NCBI RefSeq assembly: GCF_002835735.1
Contig: NZ_PISD01000008.1
Coordinates: forward strand, 310,001 to 374,000
DNA: 64,000 nucleotides
DNA from: Cytobacillus horneckiae
GTDB taxonomy: Bacteria; Bacillota; Bacilli; Bacillales; Cytobacillaceae
Direction: 5' to 3'
A program made the position numbers and the translations under genes. The notes beneath the pieces were generated by a model that ran no database searches, was not told where the DNA came from, and saw only the letters and a list, made by a program, of their open reading frames with translations. Each line of letters starts with the position of its first letter. Position 1 is the stretch's first letter. Positions 43,275 through 52,915 of the stretch are shown here, in pieces.

Positions 43275-43320
43275 GCAGGTGACCGTTGGTGCTGCAACAC
43301 CTGCGGTCATTTTTATTAGC
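43275..43320 (+). terminator. Structured terminator of the toxin mRNA
   Basis: GCAGGTG/CACCTGC and the outer TGACCG/CGGTCA arms are alternative stems ending in ATTTTTATT. In the opposite direction this region would start the presumed antisense RNA. Confidence 0.6.
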
Positions 43321-43474
43321 GATTTGACCTATTTGGTTTGTTTAATACCGCTAGTTCAATAATACACCATAATTTTATGATATATATTAGAATATCATAT
43401 GGTTTTTCGAAAGTCACGGTGAAACGTTTATTTTTGTAATAATTATACGCTTTAATTATATAGATTATGATTAT

Positions 43475-44728
43475 TCACTCTTTTTCTGGTTTAATCGCAA
43501 AAAAAGTGTAAATCGCAGCTAAAAAAATCAAGCCGCTCAATAAATAGAACAATATATGATCGGAATGCTTTAATAATACTGCTACTGCTGGCGGACCCGC
43601 AGCAACCCCAATGAAACGCATCGAACTGTAAATGGAAGAAATGGTCCCTCTCGCTGCTTTTTCTATTCCTTCTGTAATTAATGCATCAAGACAAGGAAGT
43701 GCAAGGCCAATACCTACTCCACTAATTAAAAACATGACAATGAGAAACCATAATTTCTCTGAAAAGCTTAAGATGAAGATGGCAGCAGCAGATAATAGGC
43801 AGCCAGAGAATGTCAATCTTTTCATTAGCACCTTGTTTTCTTTAATAATCTTTCCAGTTACGTAAGAAGAAGCACATAAAGCACATAAAGGTACAGCAAG
43901 AAGAAATCCTTTTTTTATATCTTTTATTTCGAATGTTTTTTCCAGTGTGTCAGATAAAAAAAATAGAACACCGAAAAGGGCAAACATTAAAATTGCTCCT
44001 ATAGCAAAGATGGCGTAAAGCCACATCCCATTGTCGGTAAAGATTTTTTTTATGTTAATAAAGAATTGTTTAACTGGGATCGGCTTTTCTCTTTTATTCG
44101 GTGTTTTAACGAGAAAAAGCATTAAAAGGATAGATATTAAGCAAAAGACCGGAATGGAGAAGAAAGGAAGAAACCAAATAAAGCCTGCTAATAATGCACC
44201 TAGAATCGGGCTTAAGACTTTACCAAATGTATTGGAGGTTTCGATTAAGCCTAAGGAACTGCTAACCTCGTCGTCATTTTTAAACATGTCTCCTACAAGC
44301 GGCATGACGATTGGCGAAGCTCCAGCTGCTCCGACTCCCTGCAAAGCCCGGCCGACTAAAATCAGCCAATAGGGATCTTTCATTTTCCATGCTGCCCATC
44401 CTGAGATAATTCCACCGATGCCAGCGATAATTAAGCTTGGAATAATCACTTTTTTTCTGCCGATATGATCGGATAAAAATCCTGCAATTGGTATGAGAAA
44501 GATAGCAACAATGGAATATACAGTGATAATCATACTAACCTGAAAAGAAGTAATGGATAATTCATTTTCCATTGCTGGCAACACCGGAATTAGCATAGAA
44601 TTTCCAAGCGTCATAACTAATGGAATCGAAGAAATGGAGAGAATAGCCCATTTTTGATTGTTATATCCATCAGTCTTCTTTTTAGCTTTTTTTGTGGATT
44701 TATTGACTGCTTCTTCAATATGCTCCAT
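43475..44728 (-). CDS. MFS multidrug-efflux-type transporter
   Basis: 417 residues with a Lys-rich cytoplasmic N-terminus and 12 membrane helices. Motif A is GFLSDHIGRKKVI; motif C-like GRALQGVGAAGASPIVMPL suggests a drug:H+ antiporter of the DHA1 type. The substrate is unknown. It is monocistronic and converges on the toxin locus from the right; the start has only a modest ribosome binding site (GGAGAAA). Confidence 0.85.
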   Translation of the reverse strand: MEHIEEAVNKSTKKAKKKTDGYNNQKWAILSISSIPLVMTLGNSMLIPVLPAMENELSITSFQVSMIITVYSIVAIFLIPIAGFLSDHIGRKKVIIPSLIIAGIGGIISGWAAWKMKDPYWLILVGRALQGVGAAGASPIVMPLVGDMFKNDDEVSSSLGLIETSNTFGKVLSPILGALLAGFIWFLPFFSIPVFCLISILLMLFLVKTPNKREKPIPVKQFFINIKKIFTDNGMWLYAIFAIGAILMFALFGVLFFLSDTLEKTFEIKDIKKGFLLAVPLCALCASSYVTGKIIKENKVLMKRLTFSGCLLSAAAIFILSFSEKLWFLIVMFLISGVGIGLALPCLDALITEGIEKAARGTISSIYSSMRFIGVAAGPPAVAVLLKHSDHILFYLLSGLIFLAAIYTFFAIKPEKE

Positions 44729-44901
44729 ATTTTCTCCTACTCATCTTTATTATTTTACACTATTTATTAATATGAGCTAATCTTTCGTGGAAAAAAGCTT
44801 ACTTTTTTTGGAAAAATAATAAAAGAGAGGTTTTTGTCTAGCCAATCTTTGCTATAACAGATAGAATAAGAAAAACATAATATTCAGGAAGTGAGTCTCT
44901 T

Positions 44902-45537
44902 TTGAAATTAATTACTTTAAGTGTAGGAAAGCCAAAAACACATGAATGGAAGGGTAAAACCTTTGAATCAGGCATTGGGAAATCAAAAGTAGTAGAAGCT
45001 TTTTTAACGAAAGACGCTTTTATCGGAGATGGGGTAGCAAATCCTGCTTTCCATGGTGGTCCAGATCGGGCTGTTTGTTTATATTCTTATGAGCATTATC
45101 AATATTGGAAAAAGGAATTTAATCATCATTTTGAACTACCGGCATTCGGAGAGAATATTTGTGCCACGGGAATGCTGGAAAAGGATGTATACATAGGAGA
45201 TATCTTTTCACTTGGTGAAGCGGAAATACAAATAACCCAAGGAAGAATACCTTGCTCTACGATTTCTAAACATAATAATCTCGATCCTTTATTACCGCGC
45301 ATTGTTGAGACCGGATATACAGGTTACTTTTTCAAGGTATTGAAGGAGGGAAAGGTTAATAGTCATTCCCGTATAGAATTAGTCGATAGAGTGCAAACTA
45401 TTATGACTGTGCTAGAAGCAAATAAAATTATCCTCCATAAAAAAAGAGATAAGGACGCACTTGAAACGCTGCTCCAAATTAATGAGCTTGCTGATGATTG
45501 GAAGGAACGGCTTCAAAAAGCATTAAAAAAATTTTAA
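44902..45537 (+). CDS. MOSC-domain protein (YiiM-like)
   Basis: 211 residues from TTG 44902 after AGGAAGTGAG. The MOSC domain occupies about 20-160: GDGVANPAFHGGPDRAVCLYSYEHY, FGENICATGMLEKDVYIGDIF, and QGRIPCSTISKH with the conserved Cys. MOSC domains bind a molybdenum cofactor sulfur or act in molybdoenzyme-type reductions of N-hydroxylated bases. The C-terminal tail is a 3-alpha extension. Monocistronic. Confidence 0.88.
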   Translation: MKLITLSVGKPKTHEWKGKTFESGIGKSKVVEAFLTKDAFIGDGVANPAFHGGPDRAVCLYSYEHYQYWKKEFNHHFELPAFGENICATGMLEKDVYIGDIFSLGEAEIQITQGRIPCSTISKHNNLDPLLPRIVETGYTGYFFKVLKEGKVNSHSRIELVDRVQTIMTVLEANKIILHKKRDKDALETLLQINELADDWKERLQKALKKF

Positions 45538-45544
45538 AATAGTG

Positions 45545-45576
45545 TTGACATTATCAAATATTAAGAATAATATAAT
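45545..45576 (+). promoter_or_regulatory. Sigma-A promoter of the trp leader
   Basis: TTGACA (45545-45550) and TAATAT (45568-45573) at 17-bp spacing, or TATAAT at 45571-45576 at 20 bp. The first T-box starts shortly afterwards. Confidence 0.7.
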
Positions 45577-45597
45577 AACCAATATAGGCAATAGCAA

Positions 45598-45858
45598 TGA
45601 CGAAGAGTAGTAGCCTTAACAGAAACTTTCCAGAGAGCTGATGGTTGGTGAGAATCAGTGTGGATGTTTTGGTGAATGGACTTCCGAGCTTCCAGACCGA
45701 ACCTTGATAACTAGTAGGCTCTGGCGACATGTCTCATCGTTAAAAGAGACAGGTATTAAAGCGATAGCTATGATATCTGTAAAGTGAGCTGTTTTACAGC
45801 TAATGAAGGTGGCACCACGGGTTTCTCGTCCTTTTTATAGGAGAGAGCCCTTTTTTAT
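45598..45858 (+). promoter_or_regulatory. T-box riboswitch 1 (tryptophan)
   Basis: Stem I begins AGAGAGCTGATGGTTGGTG; the specifier loop GAATGGACTT offers UGG (45677-45679), the Trp codon. The T-box AAGGTGGCACCACGGG is at 45806-45821. The terminator GGGTTTCTCGTCCT/AGGAGAGAGCCC with T6 follows. Uncharged tRNA-Trp would stabilise the antiterminator. Confidence 0.92.
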
Positions 45859-45884
45859 TTGGAAAAAAATATAGTAAATCGTTT

Positions 45885-46192
45885 GAACAAGAGTAGTAGG
45901 TTAATCTTGAATCGTTACAGAGAGCTGGCGTTGGTGGGAGCTGGTACGATGGAATAACTGAATGGACTTGTGAGAGGCACCCTGAATTCTAGTATGGGGC
46001 ACGGATTTCCGCCGTTAAAAGGATAGAGTATCGATAAATGAAATTATTACTTAACGGGCAATATAACCCCCGGTTTCACTTTATCCGTACTTGAAGGAGT
46101 GAACGATTTTCGTTCTAAAAAGAGGTGGCACCGCGTTCAGCAGATACGTCCTCTATACGCAGCAGTTTTGCGCGTATAGGGGACTTTTTTAT
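45885..46192 (+). promoter_or_regulatory. T-box riboswitch 2 (tryptophan), in tandem
   Basis: A second complete element: AGAGAGCTGGCGTTGGTGG in stem I, the same GAATGGACTT specifier context (UGG at 45963-45965), AGAGGTGGCACCGCG at about 46120-46134, and the terminator GTCCTCTATACGC/GCGTATAGGGGAC followed by T6. The serial arrangement requires readthrough at both sites. Confidence 0.92.
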
Positions 46193-46215
46193 TTTTAAAG
46201 GGAGAAGTGATAGAA

Positions 46216-47607
46216 ATGCAACCAGTACATGGCGATATTTTAGTTGAGGAAATCGAGGGGGATACATTAACTCCGATTCTTATCTATCAACGGTTAAAAG
46301 GAAAGAAGAAGTTTTTGTTTGAGAGCTCGCTAAAGCATGAAAAATCGGGGAGGTATTCATTCATTGGTGCCGATCCGATATATGAGGTTAAAGGATTTGG
46401 CGGCAAAACCATCGTTTGCAAAGATGAAGAGAAAGTATTGGAGAAAAAGCCGCTTGAAGTCATTCAAGAACGATTGACACGATATGATCATGAATTATTA
46501 AAAACCTTTCCTTTCACGGGAGGAGCGGTGGGGTATGCTGGCTACGACAGCATTAGGGAGTATGAAAATATCGGGAGCGCGCAGCAGGATGAAATGGGCG
46601 TACCTGATGTATATTTTATGTTTTTTGAAGAACTGGCTGTTTTTGATCATCTTGAACAAAAAGTATTTCTGCTTGGAATCCCAATGCAATCGTCTCGAGA
46701 TGAGTTAGCTATTAAGATAGCGGCAAGAATAAAGCAAATTACAGAAGGGGCTGCAGAAAAAACAAAAAATGTGGCAATTACCAACTTCAAGCCAATGATG
46801 GAGAAGCATCAGTATATTGCAAAGGTTGAGAAAGCGAAGGATTATATTGTCGAAGGTGACATCTTTCAGGTTGTTTTGTCACAGCGTTTAACAGCAAATA
46901 TAGACGGTGATCCATTTAGCTTTTACCGCCGGCTAAGGGTGCAAAATCCATCACCATATATGTACTATATTGACTTTGAAGACTTCATTGTTGCGGGGGC
47001 ATCACCAGAAAGTCTTGTCAAGGTATCAGGAGATAAAGTAATCACCAATCCGATTGCCGGGACAAGACCTAGAGGGAAAACAGATCAGGAAGATCAGCTG
47101 CTAGAGAAAGAATTAGCAGAAGATGAGAAGGAAATGGCAGAGCATCGAATGCTGTTAGATTTAGGAAGAAATGATTTAGGCCGGGTATGCACATTCGGCT
47201 CTGTAAATGTTTGCAAATACATGGAGATTGAAAGGTATAAACATGTCATGCATCTTGTTTCTGAAGTAGGTGGCATTTTAAAGAATGGATTTTCTAATGT
47301 TGATGCGTTAATAGCTTGTTTGCCAGCAGGTACAGTGTCAGGTGCACCTAAAATAAGAGCGATGGAAATTATAAATGAGCTAGAAGAGGTAAAACGGGGC
47401 ATTTATTCAGGCGCAATTGGCTATTTTTCAGCTAATGGAAATATGGATTTTGCTTTAGCGATCAGGACGATGGTTGCTAAGGATAACAAAGTTTATATTC
47501 AAGCTGGGGCTGGCATTGTTCACGATTCGATTCCGGAAAAGGAATATGAAGAAACGATTCATAAATTAAATGCATTTTTGGAGGCAGACCATGATTTTAT
47601 TAATTGA
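46216..47607 (+). CDS. trpE: Anthranilate synthase component I
   Basis: ATG 46216 is preferred to GTG 46207, which abuts AAAGGGAG (463 aa). Motifs of the chorismate-using family: the N-terminal feedback region LFESSLKHEKSGRYSFIG, then VEGDIFQVVLSQR, NPSPYMYYIDFEDFIVAGASPESLVK, NPIAGTRPRG, and GAPKIRAMEII. It makes anthranilate from chorismate with TrpG. It is the first gene of the trp operon behind two T-boxes, and overlaps trpG by 17 nt. Confidence 0.95.
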   Translation: MQPVHGDILVEEIEGDTLTPILIYQRLKGKKKFLFESSLKHEKSGRYSFIGADPIYEVKGFGGKTIVCKDEEKVLEKKPLEVIQERLTRYDHELLKTFPFTGGAVGYAGYDSIREYENIGSAQQDEMGVPDVYFMFFEELAVFDHLEQKVFLLGIPMQSSRDELAIKIAARIKQITEGAAEKTKNVAITNFKPMMEKHQYIAKVEKAKDYIVEGDIFQVVLSQRLTANIDGDPFSFYRRLRVQNPSPYMYYIDFEDFIVAGASPESLVKVSGDKVITNPIAGTRPRGKTDQEDQLLEKELAEDEKEMAEHRMLLDLGRNDLGRVCTFGSVNVCKYMEIERYKHVMHLVSEVGGILKNGFSNVDALIACLPAGTVSGAPKIRAMEIINELEEVKRGIYSGAIGYFSANGNMDFALAIRTMVAKDNKVYIQAGAGIVHDSIPEKEYEETIHKLNAFLEADHDFIN

Positions 47608-48202
47608 TAATTATGATTCCTTTACTTATAACCTTTATCAGTATCTTGGTGAATTAGGGGCGGATGTAAAAGTTGTAAGAAATGATTGTATGACTATTGA
47701 TGAAATCGGTAAAATGGCACCTTTAGGTATCGTTTTATCGCCAGGTCCGGGAAGACCAGAAAATGCCGGAATCTGTGTGGAACTCATACAGCAATTTTAC
47801 AAGCGCATACCAATATTAGGAATTTGCCTTGGGCATCAAGCAATTGGCTATGCCTTTGGGGCTCGGATTGATAAGGCTAAAAAAATCATGCATGGAAAAA
47901 CATCTATGCTTATGCACAATGGTTCTGAGCCTTTTCAATATATGCCGCAGCCGTTGGAAGTGATGAGATATCATTCATTAGTTATACAGAAGGGAACATT
48001 GCCTGCAGCCTTTAAAGTATTGGCAAAATCATTGGATGATGATGAAATTATGGCAGTGAAACATGAAAAGTATCCATTGTATGGCCTTCAGTTCCATCCT
48101 GAATCTGTCGGGACGGGATGTGGAAAGAAGATTTTATCTCATTTTATTCAATTATCCAGGAGGGAAAGCGGAAATGAAAAACATTCTAGAACGCTTATCT
48201 GA
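47591..48202 (+). CDS. trpG: Anthranilate synthase component II (glutamine amidotransferase)
   Basis: ATG 47591 lies 5 nt after TGGAGGC within the end of trpE (203 aa). Class I amidotransferase triad: Cys in GICLGHQAIGYAFG and His/Glu in LQFHPESV. It supplies ammonia from glutamine to TrpE. In B. subtilis the subunit is shared with folate synthesis and lies outside the trp operon; here it is inside it. It overlaps trpD by 29 nt. Confidence 0.93.
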   Translation: MILLIDNYDSFTYNLYQYLGELGADVKVVRNDCMTIDEIGKMAPLGIVLSPGPGRPENAGICVELIQQFYKRIPILGICLGHQAIGYAFGARIDKAKKIMHGKTSMLMHNGSEPFQYMPQPLEVMRYHSLVIQKGTLPAAFKVLAKSLDDDEIMAVKHEKYPLYGLQFHPESVGTGCGKKILSHFIQLSRRESGNEKHSRTLI

Positions 48203-49199
48203 AAGAGATTCACTTACAGAAAAAGAAATGATGGAGGCGATGGCTCAAGTTTTTTCACCAGAAGTTACGGATAGTGAAATTGCAGCGTTTTTAGTTAGTC
48301 TAAAAACAAAAGGTGAAACTGTAGAGGAAATTGCCGGAATTGTTCGTGCGTTAAGGGAAAGGTCGTTATTCTTCAATAAGAAGATTCCTAATATTATGGA
48401 TAATTGCGGTACTGGAGGAGATGGATCAAAGAGTTTTAATATCAGTACAACTTCGGCATTTGTTATTGCCGCTGCCGGGATTCCAGTTGCAAAGCATGGG
48501 AACCGCAGTGTTTCCAGTAAAACGGGAAGTGCGGATGTTCTTGAACATTTAGGGATTAATCTGAATTTGCCTGTGAAACGTACTGAGGAAATTTTAGCGG
48601 AAATTGGGATTGCCTTTTTGTTCGCACCGCATGTCCATCCGCAAATTAAACGGATAATGAAGGTAAGACAGGACTTACGTATTCCAACGACATTTAATTT
48701 AATTGGTCCGCTCATTAACCCAATTAAATTGGAAAATCAACTGCTTGGAATTTATCGCCGAGATTTAGTAGAAATGTTTGCGGAAGTATTGCAGACCTTA
48801 GGAAGAAAAAGAGCGGTTGTCCTTAATGGAGCAGGATATATGGACGAAGCATCATTGCAGGGAGAGAACTATATGGCCGTGCTCGATAGTGGCCAAATAC
48901 ATGTGAAAACTCTTCATCCCGAAGAGGTAGGATTATCCGTTTATTCCAATGATGAAATTCGCGGCGGGGATTCCAAAGAGAATGCTGACATTTTATTAAA
49001 AGTATTAAAGGGTGAAAAAGGTGCAGCTCGGGAAACCGTTTTGTTAAATGCCGGCATTGGAATTTTTACAGGCGGAAAAACAGACAGTATTGCAGCAGGT
49101 GTAGACAAGGCAAAAGAAATAATTGACTCTGGGGCTGCTCTTTATAAGTTAATGGAATTAACAAAGCTCAGTAAAGTAATGACAGAAAAGGTGATGTAA
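48174..49199 (+). CDS. trpD: Anthranilate phosphoribosyltransferase
   Basis: The frame is open from 48063, but ATG 48174 follows AGGAGGGAAAG and gives the family length (341 aa). Signature DNCGTGGDGSKSFNISTTSAFV binds PRPP; further blocks are KHGNRSVSSKTGSADVLE and HPQIKRIMKVRQDLRIPTTFNLIGPLINP. It transfers phosphoribose to anthranilate. Confidence 0.95.
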   Translation: MKNILERLSERDSLTEKEMMEAMAQVFSPEVTDSEIAAFLVSLKTKGETVEEIAGIVRALRERSLFFNKKIPNIMDNCGTGGDGSKSFNISTTSAFVIAAAGIPVAKHGNRSVSSKTGSADVLEHLGINLNLPVKRTEEILAEIGIAFLFAPHVHPQIKRIMKVRQDLRIPTTFNLIGPLINPIKLENQLLGIYRRDLVEMFAEVLQTLGRKRAVVLNGAGYMDEASLQGENYMAVLDSGQIHVKTLHPEEVGLSVYSNDEIRGGDSKENADILLKVLKGEKGAARETVLLNAGIGIFTGGKTDSIAAGVDKAKEIIDSGAALYKLMELTKLSKVMTEKVM

Positions 49200-50012
49200 G
49201 TGGGTTCTATATTAGACAAAATTATTTTAGTTAAAAAAAGAGAAGTAGAAAAATTAAAAAGCGGCAGTCATATTGCTGCTCCAATAGAAACAAAAAAGCG
49301 ATCTTTATTGCATAAGCTGGAAAAAGCAGACGGTCTCGTTGTCCTTGCGGAATTTAAAAGGGCATCTCCTTCAAAAGGGGTAATAAATGAAGGGCTTGAT
49401 CCAAAGGAACAGGCGAGGAATTACGAGGACTTCGGCGCTGATGCCATATCTGTACTGACTGATGAAACTTTTTTTAAAGGAAGCCACAAAGATTTAGCAG
49501 CGGTGTACGAAACAGTTAACCTTCCCATTTTGTGCAAGGATTTTATCATTGATGAATCGCAAATAAGCCAGGCAAAGGAAGCTGGTGCGAGTTTGATTTT
49601 ACTTATTGTCGCTGCTTTGAATTTTGCAGAGCTTAAGCGTCTGTATACATTTGCTCTAGCCAATGAGCTTGAAGTGCTTGTAGAAGTGCATAATGAAGCA
49701 GAGGCAAAGCAGGCGATAGAGTTGGGTGCAAAAATCATCGGAGTAAATAATCGAGACTTAAATACTTTTCATGTTGATTTAAGTATGACCGAGAAGTTAG
49801 CCCCATTCATAAAAAGTTCAGGCGCCTTCCTAATTAGTGAAAGCGGCATGAAAACTTCCGCAGATGTCGGAAGAGTGATTCGCGCAGGGGCAGACGGCAT
49901 TCTCGTTGGTGAAGCGTTCATGAAAGCAGACGATGTAGAGAAACTATTGAAAACCATGAAGAGTACAGATAGCGGAAAAAAAGAAAAGAGGGTAAATCAT
50001 CATGAAAGTTAA
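49200..50012 (+). CDS. trpC: Indole-3-glycerol phosphate synthase
   Basis: 270 residues from GTG 49200, directly after the trpD stop. TIM-barrel motifs: LAEFKRASPSKGVI with catalytic Lys and Glu region, VLTDETFFKGS, LCKDFIIDESQI, IIGVNNRDLNTF, and ISESGMKTSADV. It closes the indole ring. It overlaps trpF by 11 nt, with AGAGGG as the trpF ribosome binding site. Confidence 0.95.
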   Translation: MGSILDKIILVKKREVEKLKSGSHIAAPIETKKRSLLHKLEKADGLVVLAEFKRASPSKGVINEGLDPKEQARNYEDFGADAISVLTDETFFKGSHKDLAAVYETVNLPILCKDFIIDESQISQAKEAGASLILLIVAALNFAELKRLYTFALANELEVLVEVHNEAEAKQAIELGAKIIGVNNRDLNTFHVDLSMTEKLAPFIKSSGAFLISESGMKTSADVGRVIRAGADGILVGEAFMKADDVEKLLKTMKSTDSGKKEKRVNHHES

Positions 50013-50637
50013 AATATGTGGCATTACAGACATAAAGACAGCTCAGTTTGCAATTGAGTGTGGCGCAGACGCATTAGGCTTCGTATTCGCAGACAGCAAA
50101 CGAAAGGTGACAGTACAACAGGCAAAAGAAATCATGGAGAAACTGCCTACATCTATTCTAAAAGTAGGCGTCTTCGTAAACGAAACAATCCAAAACATGA
50201 CAGCCATCGCCTCCGAAGTAGGCCTAACCACCATCCAGCTCCACGGCGACGAACCTCCCGAAATTTGTCGAAATCTGGGGGTGACAGGTACCATCAAGAC
50301 TATAAAAGCGTTTAATGTTGGGGCGAGGGAGGATTTGCGGCAGGTTGATGGGTATGGGTGTGATTATTATTTGCTGGATAGTCCGAGGGGAAGGTATCGC
50401 GGGGGAAATGGGACCGCTTTTGATTGGACTGTGCTTGAGGGCATTCAGCTGATTGATAAAAAAGTGATTCTTGCTGGCGGGCTCACGCCGGAAAATGTCG
50501 CTGAAGCGATTCGGCAAACCAATCCATATATGGTCGACGTCAGTAGCGGAGTAGAAACAGACGGAAAAAAAGATCATCGAAAAATCAAGGCATTTATTGA
50601 AGCCGCCAAAAGTACTGTTAAGGAGGAAGTAAAATGA
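50002..50637 (+). CDS. trpF: Phosphoribosylanthranilate isomerase
   Basis: 211 residues. [27 protein letters not shown] carries the catalytic Cys, and the catalytic Asp is in [21 protein letters not shown]; the phosphate loop is [11 protein letters not shown] and VDVSSGVE. It isomerises PRA to CdRP. Base use is odd: the + strand is C-rich and G-poor at about 50200-50270, then G-rich and C-poor at about 50270-50420, mostly at third positions. It overlaps trpB by 4 nt. Confidence 0.94.
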   Translation: MKVKICGITDIKTAQFAIECGADALGFVFADSKRKVTVQQAKEIMEKLPTSILKVGVFVNETIQNMTAIASEVGLTTIQLHGDEPPEICRNLGVTGTIKTIKAFNVGAREDLRQVDGYGCDYYLLDSPRGRYRGGNGTAFDWTVLEGIQLIDKKVILAGGLTPENVAEAIRQTNPYMVDVSSGVETDGKKDHRKIKAFIEAAKSTVKEEVK

Positions 50638-51836
50638 CAGCTACAACAATCTATCCAGATGATAAAGGGCAATTTGGCATATACGGGGGAAGATATGTAC
50701 CAGAGACACTGATGCAAGCAATCCTTCAATTGGAAGCCGAATATAAAAAGGCATTAGCGGATCCCGCGTTTCAAACTGAATTAAACACACTGCTTACAGA
50801 TTATGTCGGAAGAGAAACACCTTTATATTTCGCAGAAAACTTAACAAACTATGCCGGAGGCGCAAAAATTTATTTAAAGCGGGAAGACCTAAATCATACC
50901 GGTGCCCATAAAATAAATAATTCACTCGGCCAGGCACTCCTCACAAAAAGAATGGGCAAGAAAAAAGTAGTGGCAGAAACGGGAGCGGGCCAACATGGTG
51001 TTGCCACTGCAACTGCTTGTGCTCTATTAAACTTGGACTGTATTATATTTATGGGAGAAGAAGATATAAAAAGGCAGCAGCTAAACGTCTTCAGAATGGA
51101 AATGCTAGGTGCAAAAGTAGTAGGGGTAAACTCCGGCAGCTCCACACTTAAAGATGCCGTTAATGAAGCGCTAAGATATTGGGTGACAAACGTCGAGGAT
51201 ACGCATTATATTCTCGGATCAGCGATGGGGCCGCATCCGTTTCCAATGATGGTTCGTGACTTTCAAAGTGTCATTGGGAAGGAAACGAAAGAGCAATTTC
51301 AGCATAAAGAAGGCAAATTGCCTGATGCTGTCGTTGCCTGTATAGGTGGAGGAAGCAACTCTATTGGCATGTTTTATCCATTTATTAATGATGAATCGGT
51401 TCGCCTTTATGGTGTAGAAGCGGCTGGTCTCGGTCTAGATACGGATAAACATGCCGCATCATTAACAAAAGGAACGCCAGGTGTCCTTCATGGTGCACTC
51501 ATGTATCTCCTGCAAGATGAGCATGGTCAAATTCAAGAAGCCCACTCAATTTCAGCAGGGCTGGATTATCCAGGAATCGGCCCTGAGCATTGCTATTTAA
51601 AAGAGATTGGTAGAGTCAATTATGACTCAATTACAGATGATGAAGCATTATCTGCCCTTCAGCTGCTTTGCAAAACAGAGGGGATTATTCCAGCTTTAGA
51701 AAGTGCGCATGCGATTGCCTATGCATTAAAGCTGGCACCAACGATGAACAAGCAAGAAAGCATGGTTATCTGCCTGTCAGGCAGAGGTGATAAAGATGTG
51801 GATGCAGTCAGAGCACGGTTGGGAGGCGCAAATTAA
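50634..51836 (+). CDS. trpB: Tryptophan synthase beta chain
   Basis: 400 residues. The PLP Lys is in [21 protein letters not shown], with the glycine loop [12 protein letters not shown] and the substrate region [16 protein letters not shown]. It condenses indole with serine. It shares its last base with the trpA start, so the two are translated together as in most trp operons. Confidence 0.96.
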   Translation: MTATTIYPDDKGQFGIYGGRYVPETLMQAILQLEAEYKKALADPAFQTELNTLLTDYVGRETPLYFAENLTNYAGGAKIYLKREDLNHTGAHKINNSLGQALLTKRMGKKKVVAETGAGQHGVATATACALLNLDCIIFMGEEDIKRQQLNVFRMEMLGAKVVGVNSGSSTLKDAVNEALRYWVTNVEDTHYILGSAMGPHPFPMMVRDFQSVIGKETKEQFQHKEGKLPDAVVACIGGGSNSIGMFYPFINDESVRLYGVEAAGLGLDTDKHAASLTKGTPGVLHGALMYLLQDEHGQIQEAHSISAGLDYPGIGPEHCYLKEIGRVNYDSITDDEALSALQLLCKTEGIIPALESAHAIAYALKLAPTMNKQESMVICLSGRGDKDVDAVRARLGGAN

Positions 51837-52621
51837 TGAACCGCATAGAAAAAGTATTTCAAAACTTGCAGAAAAATAATCAAAAAGCATTTGTTCCATA
51901 TATTATGGCCGGAGATGGCGGAATTGACAGTTTAAAAGAAAAGATTACTTTCCTAGAAAAAGCAGGTGCAACTGCGATTGAAATCGGCATTCCTTTTTCT
52001 GACCCAGTAGCTGACGGTCCGGTCATTCAGCAAGCAGGAATCAGAGCATTAAAAGAAGGAACAACCTTAAAGGATGTAGTTGCAGCAGTAGCTGAAATCC
52101 GTCCAATTGTCCATATTCCATTATTATTCATGACCTATACAAATCCGATGATGGCCTATGGATTCGAACAATTTATTAAAGATATTGAGGCTTCAGGAAT
52201 CGATGGGCTCATTGTACCGGATATGCCTATTGAACAAGAGGAATTAATCGTTCCGTATCTTGAAGAAGCCCATATTGAATTGATTCGACTCGTCACATTG
52301 CAAAGCCCTCTTAGCAGAATAGAAGAAATAGCAAAAAGAGGAAAAGGATTTGTCTACGCGGTAACGGTTAATGGAATAACAGGGGCTAGAAGCAGCTTCA
52401 AAGAGGAGCTTGGCGCCCATCTGAAAAAGGTAAAAGAGCTAAGCCCAATCCCAGTATTGGCAGGGTTTGGCATTTCATTTCCTGACCAGGTGGAGGAAAT
52501 GATTACTTATTGTGATGGTGTTATCGTCGGAAGCAAAATGATTGAGCTATTTGATAAAGGAGATTTACAATCCATCGTTGATTTGATCGATGCCTCGAAA
52601 ATACGAGCGTCACAATTGTGA
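51836..52621 (+). CDS. trpA: Tryptophan synthase alpha chain
   Basis: 261 residues of TIM-barrel type: FVPYIMAGDGG, AIEIGIPFSDPVADGPVIQQA with the catalytic Glu and Asp, LIVPDMPIEQEE, and AVTVNGITGARSSF with GFGISFPDQV. It cleaves indole-3-glycerol phosphate and channels indole to TrpB. Last gene of the operon; a terminator hairpin follows. Confidence 0.95.
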   Translation: MNRIEKVFQNLQKNNQKAFVPYIMAGDGGIDSLKEKITFLEKAGATAIEIGIPFSDPVADGPVIQQAGIRALKEGTTLKDVVAAVAEIRPIVHIPLLFMTYTNPMMAYGFEQFIKDIEASGIDGLIVPDMPIEQEELIVPYLEEAHIELIRLVTLQSPLSRIEEIAKRGKGFVYAVTVNGITGARSSFKEELGAHLKKVKELSPIPVLAGFGISFPDQVEEMITYCDGVIVGSKMIELFDKGDLQSIVDLIDASKIRASQL

Positions 52622-52647
52622 AAAGAACAAGAAAATATTAATTTGCG

Positions 52648-52699
52648 CCCTATAGAGTAGACACTTTCTAAAAGAGTCTGTTCTGTAGGGTATTTTTAT
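52648..52699 (+). terminator. Terminator of the trp operon
   Basis: CCCTATAGA...GAC pairs with GTC...TCTGTAGGG with small internal loops, followed by TATTTTTATTT. Confidence 0.75.
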
Positions 52700-52820
52700 T
52701 TCTATAGATATGATTCTTAAAAAGCAGACAATTGATGCTCATAAAAAAGACAATGTCTGATGAATAAGACAGCAACAAGCATTAAAACTGATGATAGCAA
52801 TTAAAAATATTGAACTAGCA

Positions 52821-52837
52821 TGGCACATAATTTGCAT
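52821..52837 (+). promoter_or_regulatory. Sigma-54 promoter of the second acyl-CoA unit
   Basis: TGGCAC-ATAAT-TTGCA matches the -24/-12 consensus. It lies 80 nt before the ligase gene. Upstream (about 52767-52777) the short palindrome AGACA-A-TGTCT could be an activator site. The GATTCA-N4-TGAATC palindromes seen at 24135 do not occur here. Confidence 0.85.
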
Positions 52838-52915
52838 ATAGATAAAAGACAACCCCAATCATCATTTTGTAAACGCATTCATTTTTCACTAAGCTTTTTT
52901 GAGGAGGTGTTTATA

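Noticed and set aside
50200-50420. A long hairpin inside trpF from C-rich and G-rich halves
   Set aside because: Checked for complementarity; only short partial matches (such as CCTCCC with GGGAGG) were found, so no stable stem is claimed.
52820-52915. N-terminal extension of the acyl-CoA ligase
   Set aside because: The extended start overlaps the sigma-54 -24/-12 promoter and would precede the transcription start; ATG 52916 has a strong ribosome binding site.
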